Below are positions 17,323 to 25,063 of a stretch of 51,591 nt of DNA, one piece after another (position 1 is the stretch's first letter; every line of letters begins with the position of its first letter). Under the pieces are notes generated by a model. That model made no database searches and was not told the DNA's origin. It worked only from the letters and a program-made list of their open reading frames with translations. Source of the DNA: an uncultured Dorea sp. (GTDB taxonomy: Bacteria; Bacillota; Clostridia; Lachnospirales; Lachnospiraceae); assembly GCA_900543415.1 (NCBI GenBank), contig UQRE01000014.1, positions 1-51,591 on the forward strand. Direction: 5' to 3'. A program made the position numbers and the translations under genes.

Positions 17323-18756
17323 ATGGGCAACAAAACAGAAAATGCAGCAGGCAGACGAATTGCAGCGATGCTTGATGCAGGAAGCTTTGTTGAAATCGGC
17401 GGTGCTGTTACAGCGAGAAATACAGATTTCAACATGCAGGAAAAAGAAACTCCGGCAGACGGTGTAATTACCGGTTACGGAGTGATTGATGGGAACTTGG
17501 TGTATGTATACAGTCAGGATGTATCTGTATTAAACGGTGCAATTGGCGAGATGCATGCGAAGAAGATTGCACGTATTTATGATATGGCAATGAAGATGGG
17601 GGCTCCGGTAATTGGGCTGATTGATTGTGCAGGATTGAGACTTCAGGAAGCAACAGATGCACTGGAAGCTTTCGGAGGCTTATATTTGAAACAGTCTATG
17701 GCATCAGGTGTGATTCCTCAGATCACAGCAATCTTCGGAATGTGCGGCGGCGGTCTTTCCTTGATTCCGGCGCTTGCAGACTTTACATTTATGGAAGAAA
17801 AGGGAAGATTATTTGTCAATTCTCCGAATGCTATTGCAAGAAACCGCATTGAAAAGTGTGATACAGCAAGTGCAGCATTCCAAAGCAAGGAAGTTGGTCT
17901 TGTGGATGGCGTGGAGACAGAAGATGAAATTCTTGAAGATATCCGCACATTGATCTGTATGCTTCCTTGTAATAATGAAGAGGATGCTTCTTATGATGAA
18001 TGTAATGATGATCTTAACAGAGTATGTGAAGGGATTGAAGATGCATTTGAGGATGCAGCGATTGCTCTTTCACAGATCTCAGATGATCAGATTTTCTTTG
18101 AGACAAAGAAAGATTTCGCACAAGATATGGTAACTGGATTTATCCGATTAAATGGAATGACAGTCGGTGCAGTTGCGAATCGTTTCGTTGTATATAATGA
18201 AGAAGGAGAGATCGCCGCTCAGTTTGACGGTTCCTTATCTGCAGACGGTGCGAACAAAGCAGCAGAGTTTGTTGAGTTCTGTGATGCCTTCAATATTCCG
18301 GTATTGTCCCTGACAAATGTATCTGGTTTTGCGGCAAGCGAGTATGATGAGAAACATCTGGCGAAAGCTGCGGCAAAATTGACGTATGCATTTGCTAACG
18401 CAACAGTGCCGAAGGTAAATGTTGTGACAGGCAAAGCGTTCGGAAGTGCTTACGTTGCCATGAACAGTAAATCTACAGGTGCAGACATGGTATATGCATG
18501 GGAGACTTCTGAGATCGGAATGATGGATGCGGCACTTGCAGCGAAGATCATGTATGCAGATGCAGATGCAGATGTGATAAAGGTGAAAGCGACAGAATAC
18601 AAAGAATTGCAATCCAGTCCATATGCAGCGGCAAGGAGAGGATATGTAGATACGATCATTGCTCCGGCTGATACAAGAAAATATGTGATCGGAGCATTTG
18701 AAATGTTATTTACAAAGAGGGAAGACCGTCCCATGAAAAAACACGGAACAGTTTAG
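17323..18756 (+). CDS. Acyl-CoA carboxyltransferase subunit (MmdA / 12S-like)
   Basis: Carboxyltransferase of the biotin-dependent acyl-CoA family, 477 aa with two crotonase-fold halves. It should move CO2 between a CoA thioester such as methylmalonyl-CoA or malonyl-CoA and carboxybiotin. The first oxyanion-hole region reads FGMCGGGLSLIPALADF; the second half has VTGKAFGSAYVAMNSK and AWETSEIGMMDAALAAKIMY. It is somewhat divergent and about 30-40 residues shorter than typical MmdA. The start is 17323, with GGAGG 8 bases upstream; an in-frame ATG at 17308 overlaps that site. It heads the operon with OadG-like, biotin carrier, OadB and OadA genes. The exact CoA substrate is uncertain. Confidence 0.85.
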   Translation: MGNKTENAAGRRIAAMLDAGSFVEIGGAVTARNTDFNMQEKETPADGVITGYGVIDGNLVYVYSQDVSVLNGAIGEMHAKKIARIYDMAMKMGAPVIGLIDCAGLRLQEATDALEAFGGLYLKQSMASGVIPQITAIFGMCGGGLSLIPALADFTFMEEKGRLFVNSPNAIARNRIEKCDTASAAFQSKEVGLVDGVETEDEILEDIRTLICMLPCNNEEDASYDECNDDLNRVCEGIEDAFEDAAIALSQISDDQIFFETKKDFAQDMVTGFIRLNGMTVGAVANRFVVYNEEGEIAAQFDGSLSADGANKAAEFVEFCDAFNIPVLSLTNVSGFAASEYDEKHLAKAAAKLTYAFANATVPKVNVVTGKAFGSAYVAMNSKSTGADMVYAWETSEIGMMDAALAAKIMYADADADVIKVKATEYKELQSSPYAAARRGYVDTIIAPADTRKYVIGAFEMLFTKREDRPMKKHGTV

Positions 18757-18770
18757 AGAGGTGAGGCAAA

Positions 18771-19544
18771 GTGAAGAAAAAATTAAGCTTATTAATCTGC
18801 ACTCTGACTGCGATATTGTGTTTTACAGGATGTGCCAGTACAAAGGCAGAGCTTGACTATGACAAAGCAACTGTTGAACAGTCTGTAGAATTCCTGGTAA
18901 GCTACTGTGCTTCTGCTGATGATGCGGCAATGGAGCAGTGGGGAGAACTATCAGATTATGAAATCCAGTATCAATTGATGCAGGCGGGGCTTCCATATAC
19001 ACCGGACAGCTTCCTGGGAGCAATGGAGAGCTGGACAGCAGGCGTGGAAGAATGCGGTGCTTATGTAGGACATGGAGATTATGTGTACGAAGCTTCTGAA
19101 GATGAACTGAAAGTAACGACAGAGGCACAGTTTAAGGAACGAGACGCATCTCTTACATTTATCTTTGATGACAACTTAAATCTTGAGAGTATGACGGTAG
19201 ATGCACAGTATTCTACAGGAGAGATCTTAAAGAAAGCAGGACTTAATACATTGCTTGGAATGGGAACTGTATTTATGGTATTGATTTTCATTTCCCTTAT
19301 TATTTCCCTGTTTAAATATATCCCGGCAATTGAAAATGCTTTGAAGAAGAAACCAAAAGAAGTGGAAAAAGAGGTTGTGGAAGAACCTGTTGTAGAAGAG
19401 GTATCCGAAGAGCAGGATATGACCGATGACACAGAGCTTGTTGCAGTAATCGCAGCGGCGATCGCAGCGGCAGAAGGTACGACAACAGATGGATTCGTAG
19501 TAAGAAGTATTCGAAGACGTCCGTCTAATAAATGGAATTCATAG
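18771..19544 (+). CDS. Lipoprotein-domain OadG-like decarboxylase gamma subunit
   Basis: A 257-aa protein combining two parts. Residues 1-21 are a lipoprotein signal ending in CFTGC, so Cys21 should be lipidated outside the cell, followed by an extracytoplasmic domain of about 135 residues. A membrane helix near residues 163-185 (LGMGTVFMVLIFISLIISLF) and a cytoplasmic tail follow. The tail, with TELVAVIAAAIAAAEG and the closing VRSIRRRPSNKW, is typical of OadG/MmdC, which anchors the biotin enzyme to the Na+ pump. Standard OadG has only the membrane and tail part (about 80-120 aa), so the lipoprotein domain is an addition. The biotin-carrier start follows 20 bases after its stop. Confidence 0.82.
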   Translation: MKKKLSLLICTLTAILCFTGCASTKAELDYDKATVEQSVEFLVSYCASADDAAMEQWGELSDYEIQYQLMQAGLPYTPDSFLGAMESWTAGVEECGAYVGHGDYVYEASEDELKVTTEAQFKERDASLTFIFDDNLNLESMTVDAQYSTGEILKKAGLNTLLGMGTVFMVLIFISLIISLFKYIPAIENALKKKPKEVEKEVVEEPVVEEVSEEQDMTDDTELVAVIAAAIAAAEGTTTDGFVVRSIRRRPSNKWNS

Positions 19545-19564
19545 TGAAAATAGGAGGAATCAAA

Positions 19565-19936
19565 ATGAAAAATTATACAATTACAGTAAATGGCAATGTC
19601 TATGATGTGACCGTAGAGGAAAATGGGGCAGGGGCAGCACCAAAGGCAGCACCTAAGGCTCCGAAAGCAGCACCAAAAGCAGCTCCGGCTCCAAAGGCTC
19701 CGGCAAAAGCAGCAGGAGCAGGTTCTGTGGAAGTGAAAGCGGGAGCAGCAGGAAAAGTATTTAAGATTGAGGCAAATGTTGGACAGAGCGTGAAGAAGGG
19801 CGATGCTGTTGTAATTATCGAAGCAATGAAGATGGAAATTCCAGTTGTGGCACCGGAAGACGGAACAGTTGCAAGCATTGACGCAGCAGTGGGCGATGCA
19901 ATTGAAGCAGGCGCAGTGTTAGCTACATTAAACTAA
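19565..19936 (+). CDS. Biotin carboxyl carrier protein
   Basis: A 123-aa carrier that shuttles carboxybiotin between the carboxyltransferases and the Na+-translocating beta subunit. It has a short N-terminal segment and a flexible Ala-Pro-Lys linker (residues about 22-52) made of APKA repeats. A biotinyl domain follows, with the biotin-accepting Lys89 in IEAMKMEI. AGGAGG lies just before the ATG at 19565; an earlier in-frame start would overlap the gamma-subunit gene and lacks a site. Separate carriers like this resemble the MmdC/GcdC and 1.3S transcarboxylase subunits. Confidence 0.93.
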   Translation: MKNYTITVNGNVYDVTVEENGAGAAPKAAPKAPKAAPKAAPAPKAPAKAAGAGSVEVKAGAAGKVFKIEANVGQSVKKGDAVVIIEAMKMEIPVVAPEDGTVASIDAAVGDAIEAGAVLATLN

Positions 19937-19984
19937 TGTGAAACTGATTCCTTAGATGGAACAGACACGACTGGAGGTTAAAAA

Positions 19985-21136
19985 ATGGAATATATAACAA
20001 AAACATTGGGAAACCTCGTGCAGCAGACAGCATTCTTCAGTCTCACATGGGGCAATTTGATCATGATTGCTGTAGCATGTTTTTTCCTGTATTTAGCAAT
20101 TCGACGTGGGTTCGAGCCTCTGCTTTTGGTACCGATCGCCTTCGGTATGCTTCTTGTTAATATCTATCCGGATATTATGTTGCATGCGGAAGATGCAGCA
20201 AACGGAACCGGCGGACTGCTTTACTATTTCTTTAAACTGGATGAGTGGGCAATCCTTCCGTCGTTGATCTTCCTTGGCGTAGGTGCGATGACAGACTTCG
20301 GACCTTTGATCGCGAATCCTAAGAGCTTTCTTTTAGGTGCAGCGGCACAATTTGGTATTTTTACAGCTTATCTTGGAGCTATGGCGATGGGATTTTCCGA
20401 CAAGGCGGCAGCGGCAGTTTCCATTATCGGAGGAGCCGATGGACCGACTTCTATCTTTCTTGCCGGTAAATTGCAGCAGACAGCTCTTATGGGACCGATT
20501 GCGGTAGCCGCTTATTCTTACATGGCTTTAGTTCCGGTTATCCAGCCTCCGATCATGAAGCTTCTGACAACCGAAAAAGAGCGTAAGATCAAGATGGAGC
20601 AGTTAAGACCGGTATCCAAGCTTGAGAGAATCCTGTTCCCGATCATCGTTACAATTGTAGTATGTGTGATCCTTCCGACAACAGCACCTCTTGTTGGTAT
20701 GCTGATGCTTGGTAACCTGTTCCGTGAGTCCGGAGTTGTAAGACAGTTGACAGACACAGCATCCAATGCACTGATGTATATTGTTGTTATCCTTCTTGGA
20801 ACTTCTGTCGGCGCTACAACCAGTGCAGAGGCTTTCCTTAATTGGGATACGATCAAGATCGTCATTCTCGGACTTGTAGCATTTGCTGTAGGTACGGCGG
20901 CAGGTGTATTGTTTGGTAAATTGATGTGTATTGCAACTCACGGAAAGGTAAATCCGCTCATCGGTTCTGCCGGAGTATCCGCAGTTCCTATGGCGGCACG
21001 TGTGTCCCAGAAAGTCGGAGCAGAGGCAGATCCTACCAACTTCCTGCTGATGCATGCAATGGGACCTAACGTTGCCGGAGTTATCGGAACAGCAGTAGCT
21101 GCCGGAACCTTTATGGCAATCTTCGGAGTAGTATAA
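19985..21136 (+). CDS. oadB: Na+-translocating decarboxylase beta subunit
   Basis: Integral membrane protein of 383 aa with about 10-11 helices. It decarboxylates carboxybiotin and couples this to export of Na+. Family hallmarks are FLGVGAMTDFGPLIANP with the conserved aspartate, the re-entrant loop SIIGGADGPTSIFLAGKL, and the C-terminal GSAGVSAVPMAARVSQK and MHAMGPNVAGVIGTAVAAG. GGAGGTT precedes the ATG. The beta subunits of oxaloacetate, methylmalonyl-CoA, malonate and glutaconyl-CoA decarboxylases are alike, so the substrate is set by the accompanying carboxyltransferases. Confidence 0.94.
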   Translation: MEYITKTLGNLVQQTAFFSLTWGNLIMIAVACFFLYLAIRRGFEPLLLVPIAFGMLLVNIYPDIMLHAEDAANGTGGLLYYFFKLDEWAILPSLIFLGVGAMTDFGPLIANPKSFLLGAAAQFGIFTAYLGAMAMGFSDKAAAAVSIIGGADGPTSIFLAGKLQQTALMGPIAVAAYSYMALVPVIQPPIMKLLTTEKERKIKMEQLRPVSKLERILFPIIVTIVVCVILPTTAPLVGMLMLGNLFRESGVVRQLTDTASNALMYIVVILLGTSVGATTSAEAFLNWDTIKIVILGLVAFAVGTAAGVLFGKLMCIATHGKVNPLIGSAGVSAVPMAARVSQKVGAEADPTNFLLMHAMGPNVAGVIGTAVAAGTFMAIFGVV

Positions 21137-21181
21137 AAAGATGAGTAATTTTATTTTACAAAATTATGGAGGAAAGAAATC

Positions 21182-22597
21182 ATGGCAGAAATAGAGAAAA
21201 AACCAATTAAAATAACAGAGACCATCCTGCGTGATGCACACCAATCTCTGATTGCCACACGTATGACAACGGAGCAGATGCTGCCGATCATTGAGAAAAT
21301 GGATCAGGTGGGATACCACTCTGTAGAGTGCTGGGGCGGCGCTACCTTTGATGCCTCTCTACGTTTCTTAAAGGAAGATCCGTGGGAGAGACTTCGTAAA
21401 TTCCGCGATGGATTCAAGAATACAAAGCTTCAGATGTTGTTCCGCGGACAGAATATCTTAGGATACCGTCCATATGCAGATGATGTAGTGGAATATTTTG
21501 TGCAGAAATCCGTTGCAAACGGAATTGATATTATTCGAATTTTTGACTGTCTTAATGATCTTCGTAATCTTCAGACAGCAGTTACAGCAGCGAACAAGGA
21601 AAAAGCAGACGCACAGGTTGCTCTGTCCTATACATTGGGCGATGCATATACAATGGATTACTGGGTAGATATTGCTAAGAGAATCGAAGACATGGGAGCG
21701 ACATCTATCTGTATCAAAGATATGGCAGGTCTTCTTGTGCCATATAAGGCAACAGAATTGATCGGAGCTTTAAAAGATGCAGTAGATCTTCCAATCCAGC
21801 TTCATACACACTATACATCCGGCGTAGCTTCTATGACATACCTGAAGGCAGTAGAGGCAGGTGTGGATGTCATTGATACGGCAATGTCACCATTTGCGTT
21901 GGGAACATCTCAGCCGGCAACGGAAGTAATGGTAGAGACATTCAAAGGCACACCTTATGACAGCGGACTTGATCAGAAGCTGTTGGCAGAGATTGCGGAT
22001 TACTTCCGACCAATTCGTGATGAGGCGCTTGAGAGCGGACTTTTGAATCCGAAGAATATGGGAGTGAATATTAAGACTCTGTTGTATCAGGTACCGGGAG
22101 GTATGCTTTCCAACCTGACTTCTCAGTTGAAAGAACAGAATGCAGAAGATAAATATTATGAGGTGCTTGAGGAAGTTCCGAAGGTTCGTAAGGATCTCGG
22201 TGAACCGCCGCTTGTTACTCCTTCTTCTCAGATTGTCGGTACACAGGCTGTATTTAACGTGCTGATGGGCGAGCGATATAAGATGGCTACTAAGGAGACT
22301 AAGGACGTGTTAAGTGGAAAATACGGTGCAACCGTAAAACCATTTAACGAGGATGTGAGAAAGAAAGTTCTCGGCGAAGACGCAGAGATCATCACCTGTC
22401 GTCCGGCAGATCTGATTCCGGATGAGCTTGATACTTTGAAAGAAGAGATGTCACAGTGGAGCCAGCAGGATGAGGATGTGCTGACATACGCACTGTTCCC
22501 GCAGGTAGCAACGGACTTCTTTAAATACAGAGAAGCGCAGCAGACAAAAGTGGATCAGACAGTGGCAGACACAGAAAACGGAAGTTATCCGGTATAA
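21182..22597 (+). CDS. oadA: Oxaloacetate decarboxylase alpha / 5S-type carboxyltransferase
   Basis: Carboxyltransferase that moves CO2 between oxaloacetate/pyruvate and biotin, 471 aa. Residues about 10-280 are the HMG-lyase-like barrel (ETILRDAHQSLIATRM; CWGGATFDASLRFL; LHTHYTSGVASMTYLKA, with metal-binding histidines), followed by the conserved PYC/OADA domain. It lacks the C-terminal biotin domain of classical OadA, matching the separate carrier encoded upstream and the 5S subunit of transcarboxylase. GGAGG precedes the ATG. It is the last gene of the operon. Confidence 0.93.
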   Translation: MAEIEKKPIKITETILRDAHQSLIATRMTTEQMLPIIEKMDQVGYHSVECWGGATFDASLRFLKEDPWERLRKFRDGFKNTKLQMLFRGQNILGYRPYADDVVEYFVQKSVANGIDIIRIFDCLNDLRNLQTAVTAANKEKADAQVALSYTLGDAYTMDYWVDIAKRIEDMGATSICIKDMAGLLVPYKATELIGALKDAVDLPIQLHTHYTSGVASMTYLKAVEAGVDVIDTAMSPFALGTSQPATEVMVETFKGTPYDSGLDQKLLAEIADYFRPIRDEALESGLLNPKNMGVNIKTLLYQVPGGMLSNLTSQLKEQNAEDKYYEVLEEVPKVRKDLGEPPLVTPSSQIVGTQAVFNVLMGERYKMATKETKDVLSGKYGATVKPFNEDVRKKVLGEDAEIITCRPADLIPDELDTLKEEMSQWSQQDEDVLTYALFPQVATDFFKYREAQQTKVDQTVADTENGSYPV

Positions 22598-22631
22598 GTG
22601 AAGCACATATAGAAGAAATAACAAAGATCAG

Positions 22632-22673
22632 AGAGATTGTGTGGTTGGAATTAAGATCACACAATCTCTTTTT
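22632..22673 (+). terminator. Terminator of the decarboxylase operon
   Basis: Perfect 12-bp stem AGAGATTGTGTG (22632-22643) with CACACAATCTCT (22658-22669), followed by TTTTT. Confidence 0.9.
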
Positions 22674-22689
22674 GTAGAAATCTGCATAC

Positions 22690-22718
22690 TTGAACAATAA
22701 AAGATTTCGCTATATAAT
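22690..22718 (+). promoter_or_regulatory. Promoter for rpiR-type gene
   Basis: TTGAAC (22690-22695) and TATAAT (22713-22718), spacer 17 bases. The coding start follows about 40 bases later. Confidence 0.75.
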
Positions 22719-22760
22719 AATTAAAGTGTTAATTATGGTTGAGAGAAGGATTACGTTATC

Positions 22761-23699
22761 ATGGGAAATAAAAATGAACTGCTTCAAAAAATTGATGAGA
22801 AATATTCAAAATTCAGCAAAGGGCAGAAGAAGCTTGCGGATTTTATACGGGAAGACTACGATAAAGCCGCATTTTTGACAGCTGCGAAGATGGGGGAGGA
22901 AGTCGGTGTCAGCGAGTCAACAGTTGTGCGTTTTGCTATGGCGCTTGGATATGAAGGATACCCGGGCTTCCAGAAGGCGTTAGAAGAATTGGTGCGGACG
23001 AAATTAAACTCGATTCAGCGAATGGAAGTGACGTATGGACGGATTAGTCAGGGAGAGATTCTTACATCTGTGCTTCATTCTGACATTGAGAAGATTAAAC
23101 TGACCATGGAAGCAATTGACCATGAAAGCTTTGAGCTTGCAGTGGATACAATTCTTCATGCGAAAAAAATCTATGTGATCGGTATTCGAAGCTGTGCGCC
23201 GCTTGCAAGCTTTTTAGGATTTTATCTGAATCTGATCTGCGAAGATGTGACTGCAGTAAATACAAATAGTTCCAGTGAGATATTTGAACAGTTGATCCGT
23301 ATCGGAGAAGATGATGTGATCATTGGCATTAGTTTTCCGAGATATTCTATGCGTACGTTAAAGGCGTTAGAGTTTGCCAGCAACCGCAAAGCGAAAGTAA
23401 TCACCCTTACAGACAGTGTACATTCACCAATGACACTTTATTCCTCCTGTAATCTGATCGCAAGAAGCGACATGGCGTCTATTGTGGATTCCTTAGTTGC
23501 TCCGCTTAGTGTGGTAAATGCGCTTGTGGTAGCTCTTTGCATGAAAAAACAAAAAGAAGTGATTTCCACACTTGAGACATTAGAACAGATCTGGGACGAG
23601 TATCAAGTGTACAGTAAGGATGAACTCAATATGGTAGATAATAAGGTGGAATTATCCGGCAAACATCTGCCTGATGATGAGGAGAAGCAGGATGAGTAA
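22761..23699 (+). CDS. RpiR-family (MurR/RpiR) transcriptional regulator
   Basis: A 312-aa regulator with an N-terminal RpiR helix-turn-helix (residues about 5-80; TAAKMGEEVGVSESTVVRFA) and a C-terminal SIS sugar-isomerase domain (about 125-260; IYVIGIRSCAPLASFLGFYL, IIGISFPRYSMRTLKAL). Family members bind phosphosugars or related anions. The effector here is unknown. A charged C-terminal tail follows. AAGGA lies about ten bases before the ATG. The 3' end overlaps the next gene by 8 bases, so the two are translationally coupled, and the flavoprotein is the most likely target along with nearby operons. Confidence 0.9.
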   Translation: MGNKNELLQKIDEKYSKFSKGQKKLADFIREDYDKAAFLTAAKMGEEVGVSESTVVRFAMALGYEGYPGFQKALEELVRTKLNSIQRMEVTYGRISQGEILTSVLHSDIEKIKLTMEAIDHESFELAVDTILHAKKIYVIGIRSCAPLASFLGFYLNLICEDVTAVNTNSSSEIFEQLIRIGEDDVIIGISFPRYSMRTLKALEFASNRKAKVITLTDSVHSPMTLYSSCNLIARSDMASIVDSLVAPLSVVNALVVALCMKKQKEVISTLETLEQIWDEYQVYSKDELNMVDNKVELSGKHLPDDEEKQDE

Positions 23700-24924
23700 G
23701 GTATTAATAGCCGGAGGCGGTGCGGCAGGGATGTTCGCGGCAATTACGGCTGCAAGACAAGGGCAGGAAGTCCATGTCTATGAAAAGAACGAGAAGCTTG
23801 GAAAGAAGCTGTTTATCACAGGAAAAGGCAGATGTAATATTACAAATGCCTGTGACATGGATACACTCTTTGATTCGGTTATTACAAATTCTAAGTTTTT
23901 ATACAGTAGTTTTTATGGATATACGAATCAGGATGTGATTGATTTTTTTGAGAATATAGGTGTGCAGACGAAGACGGAACGGGGAGAACGTGTATTTCCG
24001 CAGTCGGATCATTCCTCGGATGTCATTCGGGCGTTGGAAGCAGAGATGCGAAGACTGGGAGTGCATATCCATCTTCATACCGGTGTAAAAAGGGTGATTT
24101 CCACAGACGGAAGTTTTGACCATATAGAATTGATGGATGGGAGTATTGTCAAAGGAGATTCCTGCATTGTTGCAACCGGCGGGCTCTCCTACCAGACAAC
24201 CGGCTCTACCGGAGACGGATACCGGTTTGCCAGAGACAATGGACATACGGTTACAGACTGCATGCCTTCTCTTGTGCCAATGACGACAAAAGAGGAATGG
24301 GTGCCAAGGTTGCAGGGACTGTCGCTTCGAAATGTAAGAGCGGCAATTTTTGATGGAAAAAAGAAGCTGTATGATGAATTTGGAGAAATGTTGTTTACAC
24401 ACTACGGTGTAAGCGGTCCCCTGATGTTGAGTGCCAGCAGTGTGATCGGGAAAAAACTGAAAGAGAAAGAATTAAAACTTATGATTGACCTGAAGCCTGC
24501 GCTGTCCATGGAACAGTTGGAGAAGCGAGTGCTTCGTGATTTTGAAGAAAACCAGAACCGGCAGTTTAAGAATGCAGTCGGGAAATTGTTCCCGTCAAAG
24601 CTGATCCCTGTGATGATTGAATTGAGCGGAATTGAGGAAGAGAAGAAGGTAAATGTAATCTCCAGAGAGGAACGTCAGAAGTTTGTCTATCTAATCAAGA
24701 ATCTTCCGATTACGCTTATCGGACTTCGGGACTATAATGAGGCGATCATTACGAAGGGCGGTATAAAGGTGAAAGAGATCGATTCGTCAACAATGGAGTC
24801 CAAATTAGTGAAAGGACTTTATTTTGCGGGAGAAGTGTTAGATCTTGACGCAGTGACCGGAGGGTTTAACTTACAGATCGCATGGTCGACAGCCTACGCA
24901 GCGGGAATGGCAGTATCGGAATAA
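23692..24924 (+). CDS. HI0933/BaiN-type FAD flavoprotein
   Basis: FAD-dependent oxidoreductase of 410 aa in the HI0933/YhiN family. The N-terminal dinucleotide-binding motif is VLIAGGGAAGMFAAITAARQ, followed by GKKLFITGKGRCNITNAC. The family fingerprint ATGGLSYQTTGSTGDGY and the C-terminal GLYFAGEVLDLDAVTGGFNL are present. BaiN of bile-acid 7-dehydroxylating clostridia belongs to this family, but close relatives are widespread, and no bai genes are here, so a bile-acid role should not be assumed. The start at 23692 follows AGGAG; an in-frame ATG 18 bases earlier has no site. Confidence 0.88.
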   Translation: MSKVLIAGGGAAGMFAAITAARQGQEVHVYEKNEKLGKKLFITGKGRCNITNACDMDTLFDSVITNSKFLYSSFYGYTNQDVIDFFENIGVQTKTERGERVFPQSDHSSDVIRALEAEMRRLGVHIHLHTGVKRVISTDGSFDHIELMDGSIVKGDSCIVATGGLSYQTTGSTGDGYRFARDNGHTVTDCMPSLVPMTTKEEWVPRLQGLSLRNVRAAIFDGKKKLYDEFGEMLFTHYGVSGPLMLSASSVIGKKLKEKELKLMIDLKPALSMEQLEKRVLRDFEENQNRQFKNAVGKLFPSKLIPVMIELSGIEEEKKVNVISREERQKFVYLIKNLPITLIGLRDYNEAIITKGGIKVKEIDSSTMESKLVKGLYFAGEVLDLDAVTGGFNLQIAWSTAYAAGMAVSE

Positions 24925-24947
24925 AAGCATCTAAATAAAAGAAATGC

Positions 24948-24981
24948 AAAAAAGAATGTGAGTTTTTCACATTCTTTTTTT
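24948..24981 (+). terminator. Terminator after HI0933-type gene
   Basis: Perfect 14-bp stem (24948-24961 with 24967-24980) with a five-base loop and a long T run. Confidence 0.92.
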
Positions 24982-24986
24982 GTATT

Positions 24987-25042
24987 ACCTATTGACAAGG
25001 TAGGCTATATGGATTATATTAATACCTATCATTTGAGTAGGT
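24987..25042 (+). promoter_or_regulatory. metY promoter flanked by two ACCTA-n9-TAGGT dyads
   Basis: TTGACA (24992-24997) and TATATT (25015-25020) are 17 bases apart. One dyad, ACCTA-n9-TAGGC (24987-25005), covers the -35. A second, ACCTA-n9-TAGGT (25024-25042), covers the expected start of transcription. Their centres are 37 bases apart. A likely binder is the Rrf2 protein encoded after cysK. Confidence 0.7.
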
Positions 25043-25063
25043 GATAGAAAGGAAGGATAGTAT

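Noticed and set aside
19635..19725. Tandem repeat array in the biotin carrier gene
   Set aside because: It encodes the normal Ala-Pro-Lys linker of such carriers; the repeats are coding, not a mobile or CRISPR repeat.
20603..21055. Minus-strand open frame of 150 codons
   Set aside because: Antisense to oadB, Cys/His-rich shadow without ribosome site.
23899..24402. Minus-strand open frame of 167 codons
   Set aside because: Antisense to the HI0933-type flavoprotein, which has clear motifs in the other frame; composition is Cys/His-rich noise.
23692..24924. Bile-acid gene baiN
   Set aside because: The family matches, but HI0933-type flavoproteins are widespread and no other bai gene is present, so the specific role is not supported.
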